Below are positions 52,164 through 61,145 of a DNA stretch of 61,145 bases, in pieces. The position numbers and the translations under genes are program-made. Numbering within the stretch: the first letter of the stretch is position 1; each line of letters opens with the position of its first letter. The DNA comes from Verrucomicrobiia bacterium (GTDB taxonomy: Bacteria > Verrucomicrobiota > Verrucomicrobiia > Limisphaerales > UBA9464), in the NCBI GenBank assembly GCA_019634635.1, contig JAHCBB010000030.1, positions 1-61,145 of the forward strand, in the 5' to 3' direction. The notes under the pieces were generated by a model. The model was not told where the DNA came from and searched no databases. It worked only from the letters and a program-made list of their open reading frames with translations.

Positions 52164-55100
52164 CTACTTCGTGAAGGCTGGATGGTGCCGGCGGCCGGAG
52201 GATTCAATGAAGGCCAGTAAATCCAGGAGGTCCTCGCGGCCGAGGCCGTTCACCAGGCCCTCCGGCATGGGCGAAACCTTCGAGGCGGCGCGAGAGACGA
52301 TGTCAGCCTTGCGAAGCGTCACGGTCGAGCCGGGTTCGAGCGGATCGGTCATCAACACCAGGGATTCCGTCGTCTCCTGCAGCAGCCGGCCGACGTGTTC
52401 CTCCCCATCCTTCAGGGTCACTGCGGTGTTCTGATATTGCTCGGACAGCACCCGGCTGGGATCGAGGATGCTTTCCAGCACGTCGCGCCGACTGAAACGA
52501 GCGGCCACGGCCGTCAGATCAGGCCCTGCACCGCCGCCCTCGCGTCCGAACCGGTGACACGCGAGGCATTGGGCGTCAACAAACGCCTGACGCCCATTTT
52601 CAAAGTCGCGACCTCGTCCTACAGCCTCCAGATCCTCCTCAAGCTCCTCGAGCGTCCAGGCCTTGATCAAGGGTCGCTCCCTTGCTGCCGGAAATTCGCG
52701 GACGCGGCTGCCCCCGGTGGCACCGCTGGCAATGGAGGCCATCAGCGGCTCCAGGGCCGCGGCCTCGTCCCCGTCCAATCCGGCCGTGGCATCCGCGAGG
52801 AAGTTCTTGAGAAAATTATTGAAGCTGGCGCCGTTGCTGTACGGCCGCCCGGCCTGCTCAAACCACAGGAGCAATTCAGGCTCGTGAGGTTGGTCGTCGC
52901 GGACCTGGATCCAGTACCCGAGGTATTCACGTCGCTGGTCGAGGGTCCAGTTCCGGGCCGTCCGGAGGTGGAAGAGATAATGCATGAGCTCCTCCTGCGT
53001 TGCGGCCCGGGCCATCACGGTGAGCGTCTTCTCGACGACATCCGGCGCCCCGAGGGCGATCAATACCTGCGCCAGCTCGCGGTTCACCAGCGCACTGGCA
53101 CTGGGGTAGCTGCGTCCGAGCCGCTCGCTGGCCATCGCCACAAGCCCGGCGGAAGGCAGTCCATTTCGGGCCAGGCTCACCTGGATGATCCGCAGCTTGT
53201 CGAGTTGCTGGCGCTCGCTGAGCGTGGCCAGCGGCCATCGGCCCAGGCCGCGCAGATTGGCTTCCTGAAGGGCCGCACCGCCGACCCGCGCCAAGGCCAG
53301 CGAGGCCGTCAGGCCGGCATCGGCCGACGTCTCGGCAAGCGCGCGATCCTTCCAGACGTCCACCGGCTGGGATTCAAGGGCGATCCGGGCCGCATGACGC
53401 AGGACCCGGTCCGGACTGTTCAGCGACGGCCAGAGCGCCTCGACCGCCCCGGGATCCACACGGCCATGAAACGCCTCCAGACGACGGCGGGTCGCCCGCG
53501 CGTCAGCCCCCACGGTGTTCGCCTCGACCGACGGCGTCACGGGCTCCGTGCCGTGATAGGTCACGCGGTACAGTCCGGACGCCGTATTGCGGCCGCCGAC
53601 GGTGAAATACATCGCGCCATCGGACCCGATGATGGCGTCGGTGAGGTTCAGCGGTGGTTTGGGGGCATCCGGGGTCACCAGGCCTGCCGGGGCAACAAAG
53701 TTCTCCCAGGTGGCGGTGTAGCTTGCGCCGTCCGGTTCCAGGTGCACTGCCATCAACCGGCCATAGGTCCAGTCGAGGACGTAGAGGGCCCGCTGATATT
53801 TCGCCGGGAATTTCGCCCCGGTTCCGCTGGTCATGCCGGTGGGACTGCCGAGGCCGACGTCCACCACCGCCCCAAGCGAATCGGCATGGTACGCCGGCCA
53901 CTTGCCCGTGCCATAGCGCCATCCGAACTCGGCACCAGACACCGCGTGGTTGACCCGCGTCGGGCGATACCAGGGAACGCCCCAGTCATATTCCATGTCG
54001 GCATCCCAGGCGAACAATTCTCCATCCACGTTGAACGCAAAGTCATAGGCATTGCGGAACCCGCCGCAGAAAAGCTCGAAGGTGGTGGCCTCGGGGCTCA
54101 CGCGCAGGATGTAGCCACCGGGCGCCATGATGCCGGTGGCGTGGCCGTTGCCGTCGGGTCGACGGGGCAGCAGGAGATCCTCGGCGTAATGCCGGTGCGG
54201 CGATTGGGCCGCGAGCCCCTCCGGCGGCTGCGTGTGGTTGCCGGCGAGGACCCAGAGCTGGCCGTCGGGTCCCAGCGCCACCGCATGGGGCCCGTGTTCT
54301 CCACCACCGGGGAGCGCCTTCACCAGGGTGATCTGCTGCCAGGTGTCGCTGCCGTCGTCGGTGATCCGGTAGAGGCCGGACTCAAACCCGGTCGAGTACC
54401 TGTTCACCACCACCCAGAGCGCCCCATGGGCAAAACACATTCCCTGCGCGTCGTAGAGCGGCCGGGCGATGAACTCACGCTTGGCAACGCTGCCGTCGGG
54501 CCCGAGGGTCAACCGCAACAATCCGGCATCCGGATTGGCCCGGGGATACTGCGGGCTGACGATCAAGCGGCCCCCGGGATCACGGCACAGGTTGACCCAC
54601 GAACCCTCCTCAGGTCCGCCTCCGGTCACCAGTTCCACCCGGAACCCCGGCAACGCCGCAAGCTGATCGGCCGGGGGGGCCACACGAACCGCACCGCCGC
54701 CACCACTGCCCAGCGGACGCGCCGCGCCAGGGAGGGTGGTGGCAAACACCGCTCCCCAGGGTTCCTTGCCCAGCCGCCCCAGCGACGCGGCCGCCTCCCA
54801 GGTGGTGTCGTCGAAATCGGTCCGCCGCCATCCACGACGCTCCCGATCAGACGCCTTCCATGAACCATCGGAGACGAGGACCCGCGGATCACTGCCGGAA
54901 TCAAGGGTGAGCTTCAGGACGACGCCCGCCGGCGAGCCATCGCCATTGATGGCACGGACCGCAAGGACATTGGTCCCGGCGGTCACCCGGTTGGTCAACG
55001 TCACGACGTGTCCGTGCTGCCATTGATCCGCCGAGAGGACCCGCTCCCCGTTGAGGAACACCTCCAGGGCGTCATCCGCCGTGGCCACGAGGATCGCCTT

Positions 55101-55247
55101 TGGAACCGTGGATTCCACGGCGAAGGTCTTCCGGAAATACCGGGTCTCGGCCTCATCGGTTTTCTGAAACCAGATCCACTCGGGGGTCTGGGCGGCACCT
55201 CCGGCGGCGAGGCTCAGGGCGACAATGAAACAACCAACGGATTTCAT
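52164..55247 (-). CDS. PVC-type heme-binding CxxCH protein
   Basis: A 1027-residue exported protein (signal MKSVGCFIVALSLAAGGAAQ). The N-terminal domain (about 20-160) looks like a beta-sandwich. A seven-bladed propeller-like region (about 195-585) with PQQ dehydrogenase-type blades follows, including GLYRITDDGSD, GPDGQLWVLAGNH, GGFRNAYDFAFN and YVLDWTYGRL. A helical region follows, and the C-terminal monoheme domain has CLACH (Cys894, Cys897, His898), then FGREGGGAGPDLTAV and the AFIESSG end. Proteins of this set are typical of Planctomycetota-Verrucomicrobiota and have no proven reaction. It is transcribed toward the array. Confidence 0.9.
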   Translation of the reverse strand: MKSVGCFIVALSLAAGGAAQTPEWIWFQKTDEAETRYFRKTFAVESTVPKAILVATADDALEVFLNGERVLSADQWQHGHVVTLTNRVTAGTNVLAVRAINGDGSPAGVVLKLTLDSGSDPRVLVSDGSWKASDRERRGWRRTDFDDTTWEAAASLGRLGKEPWGAVFATTLPGAARPLGSGGGGAVRVAPPADQLAALPGFRVELVTGGGPEEGSWVNLCRDPGGRLIVSPQYPRANPDAGLLRLTLGPDGSVAKREFIARPLYDAQGMCFAHGALWVVVNRYSTGFESGLYRITDDGSDTWQQITLVKALPGGGEHGPHAVALGPDGQLWVLAGNHTQPPEGLAAQSPHRHYAEDLLLPRRPDGNGHATGIMAPGGYILRVSPEATTFELFCGGFRNAYDFAFNVDGELFAWDADMEYDWGVPWYRPTRVNHAVSGAEFGWRYGTGKWPAYHADSLGAVVDVGLGSPTGMTSGTGAKFPAKYQRALYVLDWTYGRLMAVHLEPDGASYTATWENFVAPAGLVTPDAPKPPLNLTDAIIGSDGAMYFTVGGRNTASGLYRVTYHGTEPVTPSVEANTVGADARATRRRLEAFHGRVDPGAVEALWPSLNSPDRVLRHAARIALESQPVDVWKDRALAETSADAGLTASLALARVGGAALQEANLRGLGRWPLATLSERQQLDKLRIIQVSLARNGLPSAGLVAMASERLGRSYPSASALVNRELAQVLIALGAPDVVEKTLTVMARAATQEELMHYLFHLRTARNWTLDQRREYLGYWIQVRDDQPHEPELLLWFEQAGRPYSNGASFNNFLKNFLADATAGLDGDEAAALEPLMASIASGATGGSRVREFPAARERPLIKAWTLEELEEDLEAVGRGRDFENGRQAFVDAQCLACHRFGREGGGAGPDLTAVAARFSRRDVLESILDPSRVLSEQYQNTAVTLKDGEEHVGRLLQETTESLVLMTDPLEPGSTVTLRKADIVSRAASKVSPMPEGLVNGLGREDLLDLLAFIESSGRRHHPAFTK

Positions 55248-55292
55248 GGGAGAAACGGGACGTCCGAACGACCCGCGGGGCCGCCCGGATAT

Positions 55293-58200
55293 TCAGCCGC
55301 GTTCCCAGCGGCGCGGCGTGCGCTCCGGGAGGGAGACATCGGGTTTCGCAAAAAAGGTGGCCGGCCCGAGCGCCGCGTTGACCGCCGCCTCGAACTCAAG
55401 CGTCGGCGCGACCGAGAAGCGCTCGTGACTTTCGAGAAATGCCACGGGGCCATGGTCCATGCGGATGCTGAGGAACAAGGGCACGCTGCCGCGATGCGCC
55501 TCCACGAGCGCGCGCACCGACTCCAGGCGGGCCCGGTCGAGGCCGGTGGCGCGCAGCCTCAGGTGAACCTGGCGCGTGAGCCGTTTCGGGGCGTCCGCCA
55601 GCGGCAGCACCTCCTGCGGAAACAGCTTCGGACGATCCTCGCCCGTGTTGACCTCCGCCGTGACGAGGACCGGCGCATTCACCGGGACCAGCGCCCGATA
55701 CCGGTCATAGTTCTCGTTCATGAGCAGCAGTTGCACACTGCCCGTGAGGTCCTCGACGGTGACCATGGCATATTTGCGTCCGGACTTGCGGCTGAGGCCC
55801 TCCTGAACGGCCGACACCAGCCCTCCGATGCGCGCCATGGATCGGTTTTCGAGCGTTCGCAATTCGGCGATGGCGTGCAGCGCATACCGGGAGAGCAGGG
55901 TCTCGAACGGCTGCAGGGGATGCCCGCTGATGTAGATCCCGAGCAGCTCCTTTTCCGCCGCCAGGCGGTCGGCCACCGGCCACTCCTCCAGCAGCGGTCC
56001 GCCCGTGGACCCCGAGGCCGGCGGTGCGGTGTCGAGGGCGTCGAAGAGCGACACCTGGCCACGGGCGCGATCGGACGCCAGCGAACTCGCCCGGCTCACG
56101 GCGCCATCCAGCAGCGCCATCATCGTCGCGCGGTTCGATCCAAGGGAATCGCAGGCGCCCGCCTTGATCAGGCATTCCAGCACCTTTTTGTTCGCCGCCC
56201 GCATGTCCACGCGCCCGCACAACTCCTCCAGCGTGGTGAAGCGTCCGCCCCCGGCGCGGGCCTCCAGGATGGACTGCACCGCGACCTCCCCCACGCCCTT
56301 GATCGCCGCCAGGCCGAAGCGGATCCGCCGCGAGCCGGGGGTTCCGGCCGCCGCGGGCGCCGGGGCAAAGCTGACGTCGCTCTCGTTGACGTCGGGCCCG
56401 AGCACCTCGATGCCAAACTCCTTCGCCTCGGTGATGTACTGCGCCAGCTTCGCCAGGTCGGCCTGGTCGTTGGTCATCATGGCGCTGAGAAACTCCACCG
56501 GGTGGTTCGCCTTCAGGTAGGCCGTCTGGTACGCGACGATCGCGTAGGCGGCGGCGTGGGATTTGTTGAAGCCGTAACCGGCAAATTTTTCGAGCAGGTC
56601 AAAGATCTCGTTGGCCTTGGCCGCCGGAATGCCGTTGACCGCGGCGCAGCCGGCGACGAAGGCCTCGCGCTGCTGGACCATCTCCTCGAGCTTCTTCTTG
56701 CCCATCGCGCGCCGGAGCAGATCGGCGCCGCCCAGCGTGTAGCCCGCAAGAATCTGCGCGGCCTGCATCACCTGCTCCTGGTAGATCAGGATTCCGTAAG
56801 TCTCCCTGGCGATGGGCTCCAGGAGCGGATGCGGATACTCCACCGGTTGCTCGCCCTGGCGGCGACGGATGAAATCCGGGATGAGGTCCATCGGGCCCGG
56901 GCGATACAGCGAAATCAGCGCGGTAATGTGCTCGACGCTCTCGATCTGGAACTTGCGGCACAGATCCCGCATGCCGCCGGACTCCAGCTGGAACACCCCC
57001 AGCGTCTGCGCGTTGTTCAGCAGGGCGTAGGTCGGGGCATCATCCAGCGGCAGATGGTCGAGGTCGGGCGCCGAACCCGCGGTGCGCTGGATCAGTTCCA
57101 CCGTGTTGCGGAGGACGGTGAGGGTCTTGAGCCCGAGGAAATCCATCTTGAGCAGGCCGAGGTCCCCGACGGGACCCATGGCATACTGCGTCACGATCCC
57201 GCCCTCATCGTCCTGCTTGAGCGGCAGGAGATTGACCAGCGGCTGCGCGCCGATGACCACGCCCGCGGCATGAACTCCGGCACTGCGGGCCTGGTCTTCC
57301 AGGATCATGGCGTGGCCGACCAGCTCCGCGGTGACCGGTTCGGACTCATAGGCCTTTCGAAACTCGGGATTCTTCTCGAGGGCGTCCTTCAGGCTCCATT
57401 TGCCGTCGGTCACCATCTTGGCGAGGCGGTCGGACTCGCTGAAGCTCAACCCCATCACCCGGGCAACATCGCGCAGCACCGATTTCGCACCCATCGTGCC
57501 GAAGGTGATGATCTGCGCGACGGCATCGCGTCCGTAGCGGTTGCGCACATACTCGATCACCTCCGCCCGGCGATCGTCGGCAAAATCAATGTCAATGTCC
57601 GGCGGGCTCACCCGCTCCGGATTGAGGAACCGTTCGAACAGGAGGCCGTACCGGAGCGGGTCCACGTTGGCGATCTCCAGCAGGTAGGTCACCAGGGAGC
57701 CGGCCGCGGATCCGCGCGCCACGCAGGCGATGCCGCGGCTGCGTCCGTACCGGACGAAATCGCCGACGATGAGGAAGTACGAGACGTACCCCGTGGACTC
57801 GATGACCGAGAGCTCCAGGTCGAGGCGGGCCAGAATCAGGCGCACTGCGGGATGGGCTTCCGGGGCGCCAGCCTCCGGATCTCCGGCAGGCGCGATCCGG
57901 TCGAGTTGCCGCGGATCCGCCACGGATTCCACGATGATCTGCCGTCCCTCGACCCGGGCGGTAATGCCGTAGCGCTTCTTCAGACCCTCGCACAACAACA
58001 GGCGCAGATAGCCCTCGCGGGTCCAGGTTTCGGGGGGTTCAAAGACCGGGTAGTGCTCCGCCCCCTTTCCGAACCGGATCTCGACGTTGCATTTCTCGGC
58101 CACCTCGAGGGTGTTGCGAACCGCTTCAGGCACCTCGGCAAACCGCGCCGCCATCTCCCCGGGGGTCCGCAGATAAAACTGCGCCTCCTGATACCGCATC

Positions 58201-58916
58201 CGTTTGGCATCGCTGAGCAGCGACTGGGTGCCGATGCAGATCAGGCAGTCATGGGCCTTCCAATGCCCTTCTTCGACGTAGTGAACGTCGTTGGACGCCA
58301 CGCATTTGAGTCCGAACTCATCCGCCCACCCGATCAGGGCGCGGTTGACGCGGGCCTGCTCCGGGATGCCATGGTTCTGGAGCTCGAGGTAGTAATTATC
58401 GCGTCCCAGGGTCTGGCGAAACCAGTCCATGGTATCGCGGGCCCTTGCCTCATCGCCTTTGAGGATGGCCTCGGGCACCTCGCTGGCGAGGCAGCCGGAC
58501 AGGGCGATGAGGCCCTTCGAATGGCGGGCGAGCAGTTCACGGTCAATGCGGGGCTTGTAGTAATAGCCCTCCAGGTTTGCGGCGGTGACCAAACGCACCA
58601 GGTTGTGGTAGCCCTCGAGATCCTTGGCCAGCAGGACGAGGTGGTGATAGACGTCGCGCATCCCCGAACCCGGCTTGCGATCCAGCCGGCTCCCCGGGGC
58701 CACATACACCTCGCAACCGAGGATTGGCTTGATGCCGTGCTTGCGGGCCGCCTGATAGAACTCGATGGCGCCGAACATGTTGCCATGGTCGGTCTGGGCG
58801 ATTGCCGGGAACTTCAACGCCGCGGCGCGGGCCATCAGGCGGTCCAGGCGGCAGGCGGCGTCGAGGAGCGAATACTCCGTGTGCAGGTGCAGGTGAACGA
58901 ACTCGGCCGCAGACAT
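55293..58916 (-). CDS. dnaE: DNA polymerase III subunit alpha
   Basis: Replicative DNA polymerase catalytic subunit. The 1207 residues begin with the PHP domain (FVHLHLHTEYSLLDA, near 6-20). The catalytic core has the acidic SPPDIDIDFADDRRAEVIEYV block with Asp440, Asp442 and Asp444. Family motifs such as YGILIYQEQVMQAA, GYGFNKSHAAAYA and IRFGLAAIKGVGE follow, and an OB-fold and C-terminal domain complete it. Length matches DnaE1 (about 1160-1200). The start MSAAEF matches the usual immediate PHP start. The gene is divergent from a repeat-rich region. Confidence 0.97.
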   Translation of the reverse strand: MSAAEFVHLHLHTEYSLLDAACRLDRLMARAAALKFPAIAQTDHGNMFGAIEFYQAARKHGIKPILGCEVYVAPGSRLDRKPGSGMRDVYHHLVLLAKDLEGYHNLVRLVTAANLEGYYYKPRIDRELLARHSKGLIALSGCLASEVPEAILKGDEARARDTMDWFRQTLGRDNYYLELQNHGIPEQARVNRALIGWADEFGLKCVASNDVHYVEEGHWKAHDCLICIGTQSLLSDAKRMRYQEAQFYLRTPGEMAARFAEVPEAVRNTLEVAEKCNVEIRFGKGAEHYPVFEPPETWTREGYLRLLLCEGLKKRYGITARVEGRQIIVESVADPRQLDRIAPAGDPEAGAPEAHPAVRLILARLDLELSVIESTGYVSYFLIVGDFVRYGRSRGIACVARGSAAGSLVTYLLEIANVDPLRYGLLFERFLNPERVSPPDIDIDFADDRRAEVIEYVRNRYGRDAVAQIITFGTMGAKSVLRDVARVMGLSFSESDRLAKMVTDGKWSLKDALEKNPEFRKAYESEPVTAELVGHAMILEDQARSAGVHAAGVVIGAQPLVNLLPLKQDDEGGIVTQYAMGPVGDLGLLKMDFLGLKTLTVLRNTVELIQRTAGSAPDLDHLPLDDAPTYALLNNAQTLGVFQLESGGMRDLCRKFQIESVEHITALISLYRPGPMDLIPDFIRRRQGEQPVEYPHPLLEPIARETYGILIYQEQVMQAAQILAGYTLGGADLLRRAMGKKKLEEMVQQREAFVAGCAAVNGIPAAKANEIFDLLEKFAGYGFNKSHAAAYAIVAYQTAYLKANHPVEFLSAMMTNDQADLAKLAQYITEAKEFGIEVLGPDVNESDVSFAPAPAAAGTPGSRRIRFGLAAIKGVGEVAVQSILEARAGGGRFTTLEELCGRVDMRAANKKVLECLIKAGACDSLGSNRATMMALLDGAVSRASSLASDRARGQVSLFDALDTAPPASGSTGGPLLEEWPVADRLAAEKELLGIYISGHPLQPFETLLSRYALHAIAELRTLENRSMARIGGLVSAVQEGLSRKSGRKYAMVTVEDLTGSVQLLLMNENYDRYRALVPVNAPVLVTAEVNTGEDRPKLFPQEVLPLADAPKRLTRQVHLRLRATGLDRARLESVRALVEAHRGSVPLFLSIRMDHGPVAFLESHERFSVAPTLEFEAAVNAALGPATFFAKPDVSLPERTPRRWERG

Positions 58917-59040
58917 CTCGACGGGAGTCTTGATCGGTGCCGATCGGTGTCGAGGGCGGATTCCGTCGCAAACGCCAACGAGGTCCGGAGGACGCCGGGA
59001 CCACCGTTGGCCGGCCGGATGGTGGGGTGAGGCCTTGACC

Positions 59041-59425
59041 CGGTGGGGTGAGGCTCCTGCCGAACCGTACGTGTCGCCGTGAGCCGGGCCTGTGGAGACT
59101 TCACGGACGTACGGCTCAGGAGGACCTTCGCCCCACCGGGTTGGGGGACCGATGTGCGGTCTGATGGGCTGCGAAGCTCACCTGGTGGGGTGGGGCCTTG
59201 ACCCGGTGGGGTGAGGCTCCCGCCGAACCGTACGTGTCGCCGCGAGCCGGGCCTGTGGAGACTTCACGGACGTACGGCTCAGGAGGACCTTCGCCCCACC
59301 GGGTTGGGGGACCGATGTGCGGTCTGATGGGCTGCGAAGCTCACCTGGTGGGGTGAGGCCTTGACCCGGTGGGGTGAGGCTCCTGCCGAACCGTACGTGT
59401 CGCCGCGAGCCGGGCTTGTGGCGAC
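59041..59425. repeat. tandem 163-bp repeats, each with a long imperfect palindrome
   Basis: Two full and one truncated unit with exact 163 bp spacing (59041, 59204, 59367). Each has a 98 bp hairpin element that starts CGGTGGGGTGAGGCTC and ends in ACCTTCGCCCCACCG, with matching arms and an inner CGTGA/TCACG stem. The interval 58917-59514 holds no gene that I accept. The same element occurs inverted at 60731 onward. Confidence 0.85.
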
Positions 59426-59514
59426 CCCACGCGCGGCCCAGTTGCTGCCCCGCCGAAAATGGACCTGATGGTGGGAGGATCCGCTATGGACCCACCCCTT
59501 CAGGTCCGAACGCT

Positions 59515-59733
59515 TCAGGCGGAAAGAAACCAGTGGACGAACCTGCAGTGATCACAAACCAGGCAATAGACCTGGCGATCCACCCAGTCGGGGTTCATGG
59601 ACGTCATCAGGGAGGTGTCCATGTGCGATCGGCGACGATGGAACGTCTCGTGATGGCACATGAGGCACTTCAGCTTGTGACCATCCACCTCGGCGGGAGC
59701 GGCATCGGACGGCGTCAAGGCATTCGGAAGCAT
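59515..59733 (-). CDS. small zinc-ribbon protein
   Basis: A 72-residue protein (ATG 59733) with two cysteine/histidine knuckles: KLKCLMCHHETFHRR and YCLVCDHCRFVHWF. These look like a zinc ribbon or small nucleic-acid-binding zinc protein. The middle SLMTSMNPDWVDRQ is compact. The upstream TTG start would add 18 residues. The 59734-60064 gap downstream of the SYLF gene has no gene I see. Both genes lie between two arrays of the hairpin repeat. Confidence 0.65.
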   Translation of the reverse strand: MLPNALTPSDAAPAEVDGHKLKCLMCHHETFHRRRSHMDTSLMTSMNPDWVDRQVYCLVCDHCRFVHWFLSA

Positions 59734-60064
59734 GGCGGGTGTGGCTGGCGGTTTGCTCGAAAGGTCCTTCAGGGTCGGAACCGGCAATCCTCAACGGAAT
59801 GCCGGGTCAGGAAACAACCCACGGGAACCCTTCCAGAAGACCACGCCCGTACCGGCGAGAAAAGCCCCAGTTGCGACACAAGCCCCGGTGGGCCTCTCCG
59901 TTTCTCGATTGAACCGTGGAAGGGACCCACGAAGGTCACAGGGTCCCGCCGCGCGACCCAGCGGGACGAACCGCAGGCTTCACCGGGAATTCAACCCACC
60001 AACACCATGCGCGGACGCCTCCGCGGAGCGTAACCCCACCGGTGGGGCAACGATTGGGGACGGA

Positions 60065-60604
60065 TCACGGAATCAGCTCGACCTTGAACTTCTGCCCCCC
60101 CACGGATGCGGAAACCATGGCGCCGCTCTTGGGCAGGGCGAACACGGCGACGCCCTGCTGGTACTTCGCGTTGGCACTGGCCCCGGAGGCTGCCACGGTG
60201 GCCTTGGCATCCGCCGCCATGGTCAACTGGCCCTCTTTGAAGGACTTCAAGGCGCTCGAATCCTGAAGGAAGATCACCTGGGAGAACGAGCCACCCCCGA
60301 CCTGAGCACCCACGCTGATTGCCGTGAGGGTGACCTTCGCCGTGGCCTCGTTCTTGTCCTTCTCCATGAGCAGTCCCTTGCCCCGCTCGGCGCCGATGAT
60401 GAATCCGCCCTCGCTGATATTGGGAAAAACCACGTAGCCGGCCGAATTCGAGAAGAAGTTCGTGATGCCGGGATCCGCGAGTTTGAAGCTGGCGATGGTT
60501 TCCGTGACCTGGTCCTCCAGGTCGGCGCCGCGGACCGGGTGACTGGTACTCAGCACCGCAAGGGCGCCGATGGCCGTGAGCATTGCAAGGAAGGCAGAAT
60601 TCAT
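60065..60604 (-). CDS. SYLF/Ysc84-domain lipid-binding protein
   Basis: A 179-residue exported protein; signal MNSAFLAMLTAIGALAVLST, cleavage near VRGA. The SYLF (Ysc84) domain is clear: SAGYVVFPNISEGGFIIGAERGKGLLM (its ends, about 52-78), LTAISVGAQVGGGSFSQVIF and GVAVFALPKSGAMVSASVGGQ. Bacterial members bind membranes and often sit in the periplasm, with unknown partners. ATG 60604 starts the signal. The interval up to 61145 contains only the repeat cluster. Confidence 0.92.
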   Translation of the reverse strand: MNSAFLAMLTAIGALAVLSTSHPVRGADLEDQVTETIASFKLADPGITNFFSNSAGYVVFPNISEGGFIIGAERGKGLLMEKDKNEATAKVTLTAISVGAQVGGGSFSQVIFLQDSSALKSFKEGQLTMAADAKATVAASGASANAKYQQGVAVFALPKSGAMVSASVGGQKFKVELIP

Positions 60605-60730
60605 TTGCGATGAGGAACGAGGTGTTGAAGTGGGGGTCAGGAAAATCGCCGAACCCGAGGCAGGCTCGTTCACTCCGACCTTCCCCGCAAAGACGAAAAA
60701 ACTGCCCAGCCGACCCCGGTGAGGCAATAC

Positions 60731-61145
60731 GAAGGTCCTCCTGAGCCGTCCGTGAAGTCTCCACAGGCCCAATTCGCCGGCCACACGTACGGTTCGGCAG
60801 GAGCCTCACCCCACCAGGTTTGAGCTTCACCTGCGACCAAGATTACCGGGCGCTGCCCGACCCCGGTAGGGCGAAGGTCCTCCTGAGCCGTCCGTGGAGT
60901 CTCCACAGGCCCGGTTCGCCGGCTACCCGTACGGTTCGGCGGGAGCCTCACCCCACCAGGCAGGAGCCTCACCTGCGACCAAGATTACCCGGCGCTGCCC
61001 GACCCCGGTAGGGCGAAGGTCCTCCTGAGCCGTCCGTGAAGTCTCCACAGGCCCAGTTCGCCGGCTACCCGTACGGTTCGGCGGGAGCCTCACCCCACCA
61101 GGCAGGAGCCTCACCTGCGACCAAGATTACCCGGCGCTGCCCGAC
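60731..61145. repeat. 142-bp tandem repeats of the same hairpin element, inverted, running off the window
   Basis: Three units spaced 142 bp (about 60731, 60871, 61013) carry GAAGGTCCTCCTGAGCCGTC at the start and a GGGAGCCTCACCCCACC end, the reverse complement of the 59041 element. The spacer includes CACCTGCGACCAAGATTAC. The array continues beyond the window end. Confidence 0.85.

Noticed and set aside
52395..54863. 822-codon plus-strand frame opposite the PVC heme protein
   Set aside because: Shadow frame; the minus strand has a signal peptide, propeller motifs and CxxCH.
55008..59030. 1340-codon open frame on the plus strand opposite dnaE
   Set aside because: It is the antisense shadow of a strongly conserved dnaE; high GC keeps the complementary frame open, and its composition is rich in His/Arg/Val without motifs.
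59041..59425. Possible CRISPR array
   Set aside because: Units are 163 bp with nearly identical spacers and only about 2.4 copies; CRISPR repeats are much shorter with unique spacers, and no cas gene is present.
60670..61114. Small frames in the terminal repeat cluster (starting MRLLPGGVRL)
   Set aside because: They repeat with the DNA repeat unit and are by-products of the palindrome.

Overview
The window is a GC-rich bacterial chromosome segment, most likely from the Verrucomicrobiota (Limisphaerales/Pedosphaera-like). This is inferred from gene families typical of the Planctomycetota-Verrucomicrobiota group: a DUF1549/DUF1553 cytochrome protein coupled to a Tat-dependent DUF1501 protein, a PVC-type heme-binding CxxCH protein, a CRTAC1/FG-GAP protein with an ASPIC/UnbV tail, and a Gram-negative outer-membrane assembly operon (bamA-skp). 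No rRNA or tRNA gene was seen.

Positions 1-33 kb are mostly housekeeping: htpG, panB, a PQQ-type sugar dehydrogenase, a TSUP permease, a sugar-phosphate isomerase-like protein, the DUF1549/DUF1501 pair, a Nudix hydrolase, nuoA-nuoB separated from the rest of complex I, cutC, a Sua5-type tsaC, the bamA-skp-ispD run, argG, an acyl-CoA ligase, thiS, an HU/IHF protein, a TlpA-like lipoprotein, a GH63-like glucosidase beside a DR2241-like protein, glycyl-tRNA synthetase and an AI-2E permease. Positions 33-45 kb hold secreted or envelope proteins (DUF3500, a 1114-residue secreted protein, the FG-GAP protein, a monoheme cytochrome, a rhodanese and an M3 peptidase).

The standout region is about 45.6-51.6 kb. 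Nearly all genes there are small, lie on the minus strand, and belong to families common in mobile gene cassettes: RES/Xre and HicA/HicB toxin-antitoxin pairs, DUF4926, DUF6883, DUF2442, DUF4160, a HEAT-repeat protein, a lipoprotein and two unknowns. Between them I find six well-formed, 87-126 bp imperfect palindromes plus at least two degraded ones. They are bounded by GYCRAAC/GTTYGRC-like core sites and placed a few bases after each stop codon, or overlapping it. This is the layout of integron attC sites. I see no integrase, so I read the region as a cassette array without integrase (a CALIN) or a remnant of a chromosomal integron. It is interrupted by an IS110-family fragment and bordered by an IS630-family fragment.

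The last 9 kb return to core genes (a PVC heme protein and dnaE). They end in a region where two tandem clusters of a ~90-98 bp hairpin-forming repeat, in opposite orientations, flank a small zinc-ribbon protein and a SYLF-domain protein. A second dispersed repeat with a GCGCCAG-CTGGCGC hairpin occurs near 6.8-7.0 kb and at 52.1 kb.
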